A stretch of DNA of 64,000 bases from Strobilurus pachycystidiatus (lineage: Eukaryota; Basidiomycota; Agaricomycetes; Agaricales; Physalacriaceae): NCBI GenBank assembly GCA_019915135.1, contig JAHLMK010000005.1, positions 1,240,001-1,304,000 on the forward strand, in the 5' to 3' direction. The notes below the pieces were generated by a model. The model was not told the DNA's origin. It saw nothing but the letters and a program-made list of their open reading frames with translations, and searched no databases. Both the position numbers and the translations under genes were made by a program. How positions within the stretch are numbered: the stretch's first letter is position 1; the number at the start of each line of letters is the position of its first letter. Below are positions 11,005 through 20,604 of the stretch, piece after piece.

Positions 11005-11077
11005 GACCGCGGTGGTGTAGTGGCTGATCACGCCCGAATTGCGAGGAGACCTGGGTTCGAATCCCAGTCTGTGGTCA
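11005..11077 (+). other. tRNA-like sequence with A and B boxes (pseudo-tRNA or SINE head)
   Basis: The 73-base sequence has an 8-bp acceptor-like pairing (GACCGCGG with CTGTGGTC), a plausible A box (TGGTGTAGTGG), a perfect B box inside a 5-bp T stem (CTGGG-TTCGAAT-CCCAG), and a T6 run four bases later that would end Pol III transcription. The middle is about four bases too short and gives only a 3-bp anticodon stem with C instead of T before the would-be anticodon, so it is unlikely to be a working tRNA. Confidence 0.5.
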
Positions 11078-11253
11078 CTTTTTTATTACGCCCATTTTGG
11101 ACTTGACATCAATGATATCAAAGATCGCAGCTCCCTAAAGCGTCTTGCTTCCGGCACTGACCGCCGTCGTTTTGGCCCAAATGGGAACAGGTCTGTCACC
11201 TTTTTCTTGCATTATTACTACCACTCGCATGCCTAGGTCATACGAGAACGACG

Positions 11254-11929
11254 ATGAATGTGCATTCCATTCCCTGCGTCTGGCTCTTGCTGGTCCCGCT
11301 CGTCTCCCCAGGTGCGATCTCCAAAGTAACCGATTGTCTGTCGTTGACCATGCACCAGGGTAAGCGACGAAGCCCTCCGTCCAATCATGCGACCTCGCCA
11401 GCTGCGAATGCCTCGCAACGCCTCGCGGTTAGTCTGTTATCCGTCCGATTTGCCTTTCTCATGTTGGACGCTCAGCGCTCGAATCGCACAACACCTGTCC
11501 TCGGCGCTGGACGAGATTCGCACCCATCACCAGAACATGGTCGCGCAAACTCAGAACCTCTCGCCCGTTGAATACGCTTCCGCGATGGTTGACAAGGCCC
11601 TCGCTAAGCCAGTCTGGGCCAAGGCTATTCTCCACGCCGCGCTTGAGCTCATGGCTTATCACTCGCGCAATTGTGCTCAACCCATCCGCCAGCTGCGCCA
11701 ATGGGCTCCAGGGCATCCCGAGCATGAGGGAACACTCCGCGAAGCCGAGAACCTTTACCGCGACGTTCTGAGGGCTTACAAGCTCATAGTAGACGTCGTT
11801 GCAAAAGTTGAAGATGCTGCCGATGGCGTGCGCGGCTCTACCAGCCGTTCCGTTCCTGCGACGCTTTTCCATAACCAATTACGCGCCTTGGTTCCAACCC
11901 AGGCCTTCGAGTATCAAGGCGGAGCTTAG
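11254..11929 (+). CDS. KDZ cargo gene E: helical protein of unknown function
   Basis: The well-supported part runs from RIAQHLSSALDEIRTHHQN through EYASAMVDKALAKPVWAKAI and EGTLREAENLYRDVLRAYKL to the stop at 11927-11929, about 140 helical, charged residues. The 5' exons are uncertain. An ATG at 11254 opens a short hydrophobic leader and at least one intron (gttagt at about 11428 to ag at 11472) is needed to reach the main frame in phase. No domain is recognised. Its 3' flank carries TTCCCTAGAT, the motif seen elsewhere in the element. Confidence 0.45.
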
Positions 11930-12013
11930 ATAATTACATTTTCCCTAGATTCGTCCCAAATCATATCTCCATGCCTTTCAGACCACCCTGATCACTCCCT
12001 CCTTTCTGCCATC

Positions 12014-12659
12014 ATGGTGAACTCCCCCAAGAAAAAGAAGACTTCGACTTCGAGTGCGACAAAGGCAGCGCGAACGCCTCCCGTCCAGCGGAAGATTGCC
12101 TTCCCACTCTCCCCTTCGGCCTGCAGGCGGTAAGTTGGTTTCCTTATGCAATTAGACTGTGTATTGACTACTTGGAATATGTAGCCATGTTCAAATGCAT
12201 CTCCGCACGGCTCGACCCATTCGAGAGGATGTGCAGCTAGGTACGGGCGCTCAAATCTCCAGTAAGTCATTGACAGCCGATCACTGCCCCACCTAATTGA
12301 TATGTCCTCATATAGGGCATCGCGGAGTCGAAGTGTTTGAAACTCAGGAAGCGCCTCACTTTGTCCCTGCTCCGAACACCCGCTTTATGCATGCTGAGGT
12401 GGCCTTATTCTTGAGAGTCCACGGCGTTGCTGCTGTAGAAGCTCACATGACGGACATGGGCATCTACACGCACGACGATCTCGTGAACATTGCGGTGGAT
12501 ATTAGAGATCAGAAGCTCCGTCAGAAATTCAAGACGGGCCTTGGGGTATCGGAAGACGTGTGGCGCACCCTGAAGAAGGCGCTCTATCGGTACGCGCGGC
12601 CAGTTCCTGGCCGCGTCCGTGCGCCCGGGAATGGTGGCGAGCATATGGAAATAATTTGA
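12014..12659 (+). CDS. KDZ cargo gene F: small protein with possible SAM-like helical domain
   Basis: Three exons join in frame. It starts MVNSPKKKKTSTSSATKAAR, a likely nuclear localisation signal. The C-terminal exon reads HAEVALFLRVHGVAAVEAHM, then MGIYTHDDLVNIAVDIRDQK and a helix ending at WRTLKKALYRYARP. The order of short helices with hydrophobic anchors resembles a sterile alpha motif or related five-helix bundle, which is only a structural guess. It lies between gene E and gene G on the same strand, with a copy of the CTAG motif (12712-12721) after its stop. Confidence 0.5.
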
Positions 12660-12797
12660 GGGGACTTGCGGTCCTGGAGACGCCGCGGCGGCAGTAGACC
12701 TATTTCATATTATCCCTAGATCTACATGTCCCGCTTGACGGCGTTTGTGCAAAATCCCCCACTTTTACCTGGCTCCCACATCAGTTGACATTCTACC

Positions 12798-13677
12798 ATG
12801 ACTAGTGACGATGAAATCCCCCCGCTCGAAGACGTCGAAGGCAGTGACGACGATGAGTTCACCTATCCGTGTATTGTACACACCTCCCCTCGCCCGCCGC
12901 CCGCCCGCTTTGATCCTGAGGGTTTCTTACCCGCTGCAGACCAAGGATTGCGGTAGGTGCCTTGCTCTCAGAGTCTGGCGTCTATGACTGACAGCTTCTT
13001 AGTATTGTCTTGCGCCACATGAGCAAGTTCAACCAGGGCTCGCCAGAGGAATCGGCTGCAGCAGCCGCCGCTTTGAACGGCCTTCTGGTGCCTGTCGGCG
13101 GCAAGTGTCTTGTCCCACGCTTGACTGAGTGTGGCGTCATGTCTATTCCCTGTCTCAGTCAGGCTGTTGACTGGTCAGAAGACTGTGTCTACGGCAGCTT
13201 CTTCCGTCAGGCAATTGGCCTCACCTCGCACAGTCCAAACTGGTCTTTGCTCAAAGCGATTGCCGGGACCCTCGACACATTGGACGTCTTTGAGGTAGCA
13301 GATGGTATGTTCCATGTTATCTAGCAAGCTAGTAGTTGGGTCTAACCTTTTCCCCAGCTCATCAACATCTACGCGACAGACGCGTTCGCGCCAAGCAGGA
13401 CGCCGATATCTTTCTCAAAACATGTACCGATATTCTTTATGAAGAGCTTCGCAAGTTGCCCGAGCCGTCCGTCGTGCGCTTCCCGCGACGAATCAGTGCG
13501 TTTACATCCTCTTATGACGTGGGATGTCAGTGGAGACATAATATATCCAGGGAGCGGGCCGAAGATGAAGGAGTCGGAAATTCTGGCGCGTGGATTGGAC
13601 CTTGCGATGGCGAGGGCGTCGAGAAGGTCTGGGGGCCGCATTTGAGAAGCTCGGTCCATGTCCGTAATAGGCTATAG
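12798..13677 (+). CDS. KDZ cargo gene G: acidic protein ending in a KDZ transposase core fragment
   Basis: Three exons, with introns at about 12955-13003 and 13304-13357, give roughly 250 residues. The start MTSDDEIPPLEDVEGSDDDE is strongly acidic. The central part (WSEDCVYGSFFRQAIGLTSH) is not recognised. The last ~60 residues, TSSYDVGCQWRHN followed by GPCDGEGVEKVWGPHLRSS, match the KDZ catalytic signature (YDIACQY ... TDGEGIERVW in the intact transposase at 14919-18941), but the ~60 residues that should separate the two motifs are shortened. It therefore looks like a cargo gene fused to, or overrun by, a deleted KDZ copy, and cannot be a working transposase. Confidence 0.5.
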
Positions 13678-13848
13678 TTTTTCTGTTATCGAACAATGGA
13701 ATGTGATAAAACTTAAATAATTTTGTATCATGCGGTGTTGCAACTAACCCTGCGACGTCGACGAGCACTCTGTTTGCATTCCTCTACACGGCTGTAGGTC
13801 ACAATATTTTGTAATCTCGCTGCTTCTGACTCTGCTGTGTATATTCAG

Positions 13849-14763
13849 ATGGGCGACGTCTGTAACAAATGTCGCCAATCGGTCGCTCGCCTGTACCGGT
13901 GTGTTGATTGTTGGTTGAACCTGCCTGAGTGCGCATACTGCTGCGTGGAGCGCCATCAACCATTCCCCTTGCACCAAATCAGAGTAGACATGAGCACGAG
14001 TATCAGCCCCTATCTGTATAAATCGGCGCATAGCCACTGCAATTCTGATCAGAATGATATCAAACATGAAGCAATTTGGTGGAGAATTGAGTGAGTTATG
14101 TGGAAATCAAGTTTTCATTGCGATCTGATCATTCTACCGGGGCCCAGAGCTAAAATACTGATTTAGGACGGATATATTCGGATATCTCGCTTGTTATGCC
14201 CCTGGAACCAGGTAGAATGATCAGAGAGTGTTGAAATCTTGTTTTTCACATAACTCACCCAATTCTCCACCAAATTGCTTCATGTTTGGTATCATTCTGA
14301 CCAGAATTTCAGCGGCTATTCAACAAAAGGTGAAACATCCGAGAATACTCGTGATCGTGTCTAAATCAGAGTGCGTTCAGTGTTACGAATGTGTACCCAG
14401 ACTTACCTTTTTTTTTCTCAGGAATTCAAAGCTGCAGACTCAATGGCGGAGGAGCCGGAAGAAGAGTGGCCCGCCACACTTCACGATCTGGGCTTGGTCT
14501 TCCAGTTGGGTCACGCCGGCGGGAAGTGTAACCGGCCCGGGGAGAGAATCCGTCCACTAAGTGTGATCGAGATTAGTGGAAGGCACATTGTCTGCATCCG
14601 TGCATGTGGGTGCCGCGATAGGACTGAAGCCGAGCAGTTGTTTGAAGAGGGCTGGGTGGTGGGGCGTGGGGAGGAAGATGGACAGGAGCGGTTCTTCACT
14701 ACTAACCTTTTGCGCTATGCATCCAGAATATTGGACTTTACTAGTACTACTGATCAAACCTAA
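13849..14763 (+). CDS. Stand-alone CxC2-type N-terminal KDZ fragment
   Basis: Exon 1 (from 13849) encodes CNKCRQSVARLYRCVDC, ECAYCCVERHQPFPLHQI, the Cys/His cluster at the N-terminus of many KDZ transposases. After an unusually long intron (about 13983-14420, containing a MITE) exon 2 reads LHDLGLVFQLGHAGGKC through IEISGRHIVCIRACGC and stops at 14763. The same layout, with an intron at the same place, is seen in the intact transposase (CRNCGEFHECLSCCVTRHQ then LREMGLVFQLGHQGAPC). The catalytic core is missing, so this is either a decayed second copy or a free-standing zinc-binding accessory protein. Frame is intact over both exons. Confidence 0.55.
14033..14316. mobile_element. 284-bp MITE with TA target duplication
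   Basis: Two arms of ~110 bases (about 14033-14146 and 14205-14316) are almost perfect reverse complements, including AAACATGAAGCAATTTGGTG and CTGATCATTCTACC. The element begins GCCACTGCAATTCTG, ends CAGAATTTCAGCGGC, and is flanked by TA on both sides (14031-14032, 14317-14318), as expected for a Tc1/mariner-type non-autonomous element. It could fold into one long hairpin. It sits inside an intron of the CxC2 fragment. Confidence 0.85.
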
Positions 14764-14918
14764 TGAGAGATCAACTGTCGGCAAATGCCGCCGGCTTGCT
14801 TAGGCCTTGACGTGTCAACGATCTACTTCCAGGGCGATCATTGTTTCTCCCTGCGCAGTGCGCACAGTGGTGCCCTTGTGCAGGTGGTGCCAAGGCCCAT
14901 GGATTCTCCTCTATCCTT

Positions 14919-17900
14919 ATGTCGCAGTTGACCCGCCCACCCGGCCGCAAACGCGCAAACGCACCATTCGTTCAACGTACAACCGCAGCAAGGGAGCACG
15001 ATGAGGCGCGCGACTACAACGTGCATGTCTTGCCCACAGGCGAGGTGACCTCGCAACCGCTACCACCCACAAAGAAGCGCCATCTTGGGCCAGGTGACTT
15101 GTCAGCAGAGTACGGAGCCTTCGCATTTGGTCTCGAAAATCCGGGAGCAGACTGGCAGTCCGGAAACGAAGCTTGGCACGAGTTAGGACCGCCAGAGGCA
15201 CTCGTGAATGGCGATGGGGAGCAGTACGCGGATGATGAGGCCTACGCTGCGGAGTCAGAAGGAGTCTCAGGAAAGCGGAAGCGTTACCAAAGTTCGGTAT
15301 GTGTCAGTTATCATGGCTGACAAGTTCCCAGCTAACGCTTCACAGGACGATCCCATGGCAGTGTGGAAGCCGTGGCTGGCTACTTTTCTGGAGGAAACCA
15401 TCCGTCGTCATGGCCTCGGAAACGAAACCTTCGACACTTCCTGCAGTTCTTGTGGTATCTCATTGGCTCGCGAGGCAGTGTGGGCTCCTCAGGAAGCTAC
15501 GGGCGCAACATCTCCAGGGAACGAGGCTCCTTCATGCGCTCCTTCACCTCCTCATGCGACATGCGCCGAACTCTTTCGATGTCGCAATTGTGGCGAATTC
15601 CACGAATGCCTGTCGTGTTGTGTAACGCGCCACCAGCGATCCCCGCTCCATGTTATTGAGGTAAGTTTGTATGTATACCCAGCATAATAATCTCGGAGCA
15701 TTGATTCCGACTAGGTGTGGAGAGGCCACCGCTGGCAGCGCACTAGTCTACGCGAGATGGGATTAGTCTTCCAACTTGGCCATCAAGGAGCTCCTTGTCG
15801 GCATCCGGACGTCACTCCGCGTTTGATGACTGTCATTCATGTCAATGGAATCCATGTCGTGTCGTTCCGTTATTGCTCATGTGGGGTGTCGGACCGAGAG
15901 CATCACTGGCAGCAGGCCATGCGAAGCGGCTGGTACCCGGCGACTACCCATATTCCCCAGACGTGCGCCAGTATGGAATGTCTCGATTATTATCGTCGAC
16001 TAAAAGTCATCGCCACAGTCAATGTCCGTGACTACGTTACCACTCTGGAAGACATGACGGATCCGTATGGCACCGAGTGGACACCGGATCGTTATCGCGC
16101 CTTTTTGCGCATGTCTCGCCAATGGGCGTTTCTGAAGCGTGTGCGCCGGTCTGGAGTGGCGCACGAGCCAGGCGGTATTGCTGAGGCAGCAGACGGCTCG
16201 GTGGCGGTTCAATGCTGGGCCTGTCCTCGGGTCGGCGTCAATTTGCCCGAGGGATGGGATACGGTGAGCGAAGAGTACAGGTTCGTGTCTCATTGATTTG
16301 ACTTGGAGACTTATAACGATGCAAAGTAGGTATCTTTATCGACGCATTCTGTCTATGGATGCAAATTTTCGCATGCGGTGCAAAATGCGCCAATCTCCTC
16401 GGGTCGACGCACCGTTGTATTCTGGGCTCGGCGTCCAGGTTCCCGTAGAGATGTATCACGACTGGTTGAGGACTTACGTGACAGAAGAGGATGTGCGTGA
16501 TTGTCTCTTCCTGCGATTGCGGTCCTATCTAACATATCGAAGGTTTCAACGTGTATTGCATTTGCAGCGTTGATGCAAAAAGATACCCGGTTTTCGGTTG
16601 GCCTTCGGTGGGCGGGAGTTATCGGGGTGATCTGTGCGCGCCATGAAATTATGATGGGTCTAGGGGATTTAGAGAAGGGAGAAAGGTATGTGCTTTCCCT
16701 TTCGGTTATCTGCTTTCAATACGGGACTAACGGTCGATGCAGGTACAAGAACTCGGATTTCGTGCTATACTGGTTACTTTCGCGGATGGGACTCAAGGAA
16801 GTCACCGTTACGTATGATATCGCATGTCAGTACAAGAAGCACTTCTATGCGCGTATTGATGCATTGCCGGAGGCCTTGAAGGGCTTGGATCTACCGGTAT
16901 TGACTTGGGGTCTTCCAGTCTGGCACGGGAATGTTCATGATATCCACTGCGAGGCCAAGGAATCGTTGAAGTACAAACATGGGGTTGGGAAAACCGACGG
17001 CGAGGGGATTGAGCGGGTGTGGGCGGTGTTTAACTCGATTTCGTATATGACCAGGGAGGAACAGCCCGGCGCGCGACACGACGATATTGAAGACAAAGCC
17101 GACAAGCACAATTTCGGAAAGAATATAGCATTAGGTGAGTGGCGCAGAATTCCTCGTAGGGGCCCAGGGTACTTATCATGCATATATCTAGGGAATACTC
17201 TCCTGCGGCGTTTACGAATTGCTCTGGAAGAACGCCAGGTCCAGACAGAGTCATTCGATGAGGTAAACGATGCGCTTGAGGAAAGCATACGGGAGGAGTG
17301 GATGGCAATGCTTGAGGACTGGCTGGCTGACGAGTCGAAGCCCAGCCCATATGCGCCTTCGGGCACTGGTGAGTGGGAGTGGACGGTTTGTATAAATCCT
17401 GGCTGAAATCACTTCAAGTTGAGCTGACGGAGCATATGGTCCGTCTATCGTTGCGCGAGGAGGAGGTCGCCGAAGAAGCAGCAGGAGCCGAGGACGCGGA
17501 AGCAGCTCAGGCGCGCGCAGCAGCAGAAGAGGCAGAAGATGCGGATGAGAGTGATGACGGTGAGCGAGGCGAGAAGCGAAAAAAGAAGAAAAGGAAAAAA
17601 AGCAGACGAAAGAAATCGACGGGCCTGGGTCGCGTGAGCATGGCGGGCTTTGTTATTATGGGCCTGCAAGTGGAGGAGGGACAGTACGTGGTTTGGCAAA
17701 GCAGGCCGCTTTGTTACTGATGTCTTGGGTATCATAGGCGACGATTGTTAGCAGAGAAGTCCATCAAGTCGTTGACCGCGGACCGGCAGGCAAAGCTTCT
17801 GGAGCGCCGCCGCACACTGGAAGCACGGGTGAAGGAATTCAGACGCTGGCAGGCTATTTACATGCCTCGAGTGGCGTCGATCTTGGAACGTGAGGAGACG

Positions 17901-18941
17901 GAGAGACGCGTAGCGATGTCCGTCCCGCCAGCCGCCGAGGATGTCAAGCTTTATCTTCCATCGGAGTGCGCCGCTTCTCGGGCATTACGGGCTGAGGCGG
18001 CATGTCTCCAGCGTCTCATCAAGCAAGAGGCGGCTTTACGGCGCGGCCAATGTTCTGACGCTCTCACTAGATTGAGATCGCGGTTATGCGCGAAGCGATA
18101 TCTCGTCAATTATCGTAATGCACACGTTCGAGGGCAGCGGGCTACTGGACGATCTGCTACACTCATCGAATCGATCGGCACAAAAATCAAGGACGCCGTT
18201 GACAAGTATAGGCGCTCTCGGTCGAGTTTGGTAGGTCTTGTGGGCGATAATGGGTGTGGGGCCTTTCGCGAACTGCGGGACGTTGATGTCAAGGTGTATA
18301 TCACAGCAGAGGCAGACGCTGAGGCTGTGAAGAAGTTGGGGCGCCTGCACGAACGCGACAGCAGAGTGACGGGCACAGGACGCCTAGGAGGTAATGCAGC
18401 AAAGCAGGCCAAGCGGCGGGATGTTCCGGGAGAGACACGGGCGACAATGTCATGGATCTGGACTGCAAACGGGGGACCCGACGTGGAGGAAGATGGATAT
18501 TTACACGAATGTACGTCATTTTTTCATGTGGCGTATTTATCAGAGACTTACGGATTGACAGGCGTGCGCATTGAATGGGCGAAGGCGTTAGCGCGCAAGA
18601 CGAGGTGGTGCGAGGAGGTCGAAAAACTGAAGGAGGAGATGCGATGTGTATTGCGGAGTCTGCGCTGGGAGGAACGGGAGTGGCTGCGACGCCGAGATTT
18701 GGAAGGAGTCAGACTGAAGGTCGAGGAGAGGTGCGGACGGCGAGCATATGCGCATAAGCAGGCCTGTAATCGACGACGGATCCGCGAGGCATTTGAAGAG
18801 CTATGGAGTCGTTCAGGTCCGCCTCGTGGCAAGCAGGCTGGGGCAATGGATGGTATGGCCCGTAGCGCGCTTGCCACCATCATTGCCGAGGAGGGATCAG
18901 CGGCGGCAGCGCGGCAGGACGGTGCTGATTCGGCTGTGTAG
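14919..18941 (+). CDS. Complete KDZ (Kyakuja-Dileera-Zisupton) transposase
   Basis: Ten exons (14919-15296, 15346-15660, 15715-16280, 16330-16492, 16543-16685, 16743-17134, 17192-17368, 17419-17683, 17738-18510, 18562-18941) join without a frame error into 1183 residues. A CxC2-type Cys/His cluster (CRNCGEFHECLSCCVTRHQ) is followed by LREMGLVFQLGH and the family's FRYCSCG motif. The catalytic core shows TYDIACQYKKHFYARI (Asp about residue 547), HGNVHDIHCEAKES, and KTDGEGIERVWA (residues about 606-614). Then come an acidic-basic low-complexity tract (KRKKKKRKKSRRKK, a likely nuclear signal) and the C-terminal CVRIEWAKALARKTRW motif. All hallmark motifs and all splice sites are intact, so the gene may be active or recently active. 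Confidence 0.92.
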
Positions 18942-19100
18942 TTATGGTTAACGTGCCCATCAATTAATTTGATTTTCGCTATCTTGACTGCATTGGGAAC
19001 GAGGCTCGGGAGAGTAGCGCGCCAGTAGGGCGCAGCCCGTTCCCGATTTGGTTGCATCAGTCCTAATTGGGAAGGTGGTATCCCTGATAGTTATCGGTAC
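18942..19100. other. Short 3' flank of transposase inside the element
   Basis: A non-coding stretch containing an imperfect inverted repeat built on GGGAACGAG and CCCGTTCCC, followed by the start of the palindrome at 19083. Confidence 0.4.
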
Positions 19101-19114
19101 CGATAACTATCAGG
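19083..19114. repeat. Perfect 32-bp palindrome at right end of KDZ element
   Basis: Every base of 19083-19114 pairs with its partner around a central GGTACC. The half-site is CCTGATAGTTATCG, the same word repeated in both terminal inverted repeats. It may be a transposase binding site in head-to-head arrangement. Confidence 0.9.
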
Positions 19115-19158
19115 CCATTTGACAATGTATTTCTTTGATAACTATCGGGTAACAGCCT
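19101..19158 (-). repeat. Right terminal inverted repeat of KDZ element
   Basis: Read on the minus strand from 19158 it begins AGGCTGTTACCCGATAGTTATC and continues in the same block order as the left end (3663-3722). It overlaps the right half of the 32-bp palindrome. Confidence 0.7.
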
Positions 19159-19215
19159 TTTACTTACATCCACAGGTGCCTTCCCGTCTAAGAGTCTTAC
19201 CGACCTTCCTTCGAC

Positions 19216-20540
19216 ATGTCTGTTGATAATATCAGTCAAATTCACGCGCGTTTCCTGGAATCTGCATCGCAACGGATCGTCCAGGGCGCTCATGTCGCGT
19301 GGCTCACATCACTCACCGCCTTGGCTAATTCGCCTAACTATTTGAATCAAGATCGTTACAGTCGTCAGGACTGGAGGCTATGCAACGGCCTTTGGACTTT
19401 CGCTGCCGTTCTCGATGGTGCGCATAGTAGTTGGGGATAGAGGTCTTACATTGACTTTCTCTGTCTTTGAGGCCACGCCGGTTCGGCGACGGTTGACTTC
19501 ATACTGGAAAAGCTCCCGCCAATGCTCGAAACTGCTGTCGCTACCGCCCTTGGAGGAAATGCGCAAGCGCATCTGGATGATGACGTGATCAGCCGAATCA
19601 TTTCAGAAATCTTTGTTGCACTCGACACCCAGATTCTTGACGATTTCACATCCCTCTTGCCCGAGAGTTTCATTAGCACTGAGGATGTTATGTCCTCAGT
19701 AAAAGACCCTTTCTCCGGCGACGGCCAACTTCGTGTTGAGGTTTTGCGGGCGCTATCCGGCACAACGTGCACCGTTGCGTTAATAGACCCATCGAAGGCG
19801 ATCCATGTAGGCAACATCGGAGATTGCGATGCATGTGGGTCGAGTTTGGCGTCTCTGGTGTGCTCATCGCGCGCGGAGCTCATTGCTTGAACAGTTCTCT
19901 GTACCTCTCAGGCTCATCAAGGCGGTTGGCATTCGGAGCTTTTGGGATCTCTGCATAGCTCAAAAAATGTAGGCGAGCTCGCGCGTCTCCGGACAGAACA
20001 CCCGAATGAACCATCATGTCTGGGCGACGAGACCGTGAAGTACATACGAATACTGGGCAGTCTTATCCTCACGCGTGGTAAGCAATCGCTCTGTCATGAA
20101 CTCGTTGATTCTGACACTTTCACCTAGCTCTGGGAGACATGGCTTTCAAGCTTCCGACCAAGTTTCATGAGCGTTGCTTACCGATAGATCCGTCTTTTCC
20201 TCACGTGCTGGCAAAGAGTTTCACCCCTCCGTATATCTCTAATGTTCCGGAAGTGAAGCATACTCGGCCACTCACGACGACTGGGAAGCAGTTCCTCATT
20301 TTGAGCACGGATGGGATGGGGGATCTGTTCGCTCTCAGTAGTCCGGAGAGCGATGTAGCCAAAACATGTGCTTCCATCGCGTCGGCTGCTCAGGATGAGG
20401 GGAAGAACATGGCGGTCGAGATTCTGTGGGCTGCATTTGGCGGTTCGGATGTTGAAAAGAACTTGTATGAGAGGGCGTTGACTCGCACACTCAAAGGGGG
20501 TCGTGTGGACGACACTACAATTATGGTTATTCCAATCTAA
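19216..20540 (+). CDS. PP2C-family protein serine/threonine phosphatase
   Basis: Spliced product carries the PP2C motifs in order: FAAVLDGHAG (metal-binding Asp-Gly-His, formed by joining exon 1 to exon 2), VGNIGDCDA, a HQGGWHSELL segment, TRALGDMAFK, ILSTDGMGDLF and GRVDDTTIMVI near the C-terminus. A supported intron choice around 19857-19912 (gtgtgc...ctctcag) joins the GDCDA exon to AHQGGWHSELL in frame. The type is Mg/Mn-dependent and resembles the mitochondrial pyruvate dehydrogenase phosphatase group, but no clear targeting peptide is visible. The ATG lies about 58 bp right of the KDZ inverted repeat, so the transposon has displaced or replaced its upstream promoter. Confidence 0.85.
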
Positions 20541-20604
20541 ACTATCATCAGTTCACAACGTTACTAGTTCTGTACCTGTATGTGTGTTCGCTTCTTGACT
20601 GTCC

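Larger units (their letters stand above)
3663..19158. mobile_element. Large KDZ-superfamily transposon with cargo genes
   Basis: The ends at 3663-3722 and 19101-19158 are inverted copies of each other, and the interval contains a complete KDZ transposase gene (14919-18941) reading toward the right end. Between the ends lie seven or more multi-exon genes whose families (basic linker proteins, RNase H1 N-domain-like proteins) I associate with agaricomycete transposon neighbourhoods. No convincing target site duplication was found. The flanks TACTAT and TACTTA share only TACT, so the exact ends, and whether all cargo moved as one unit, remain inferred. Size is about 15.5 kb. Confidence 0.65.

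Noticed and set aside
11005..11077. Functional tRNA gene
   Set aside because: The anticodon arm is too short and lacks T33, so only a tRNA-like or pseudo-tRNA label is supportable.
3663..19158. TET/JBP dioxygenase cargo
   Set aside because: Searched all frames for the HxD and late His/Arg motifs expected of these enzymes because fungal KDZ elements often carry them; none could be supported.
3663..19158. Starship-type element or retrotransposon
   Set aside because: No tyrosine-recombinase captain gene at an edge, and no reverse transcriptase, integrase or LTRs; the transposase is KDZ.
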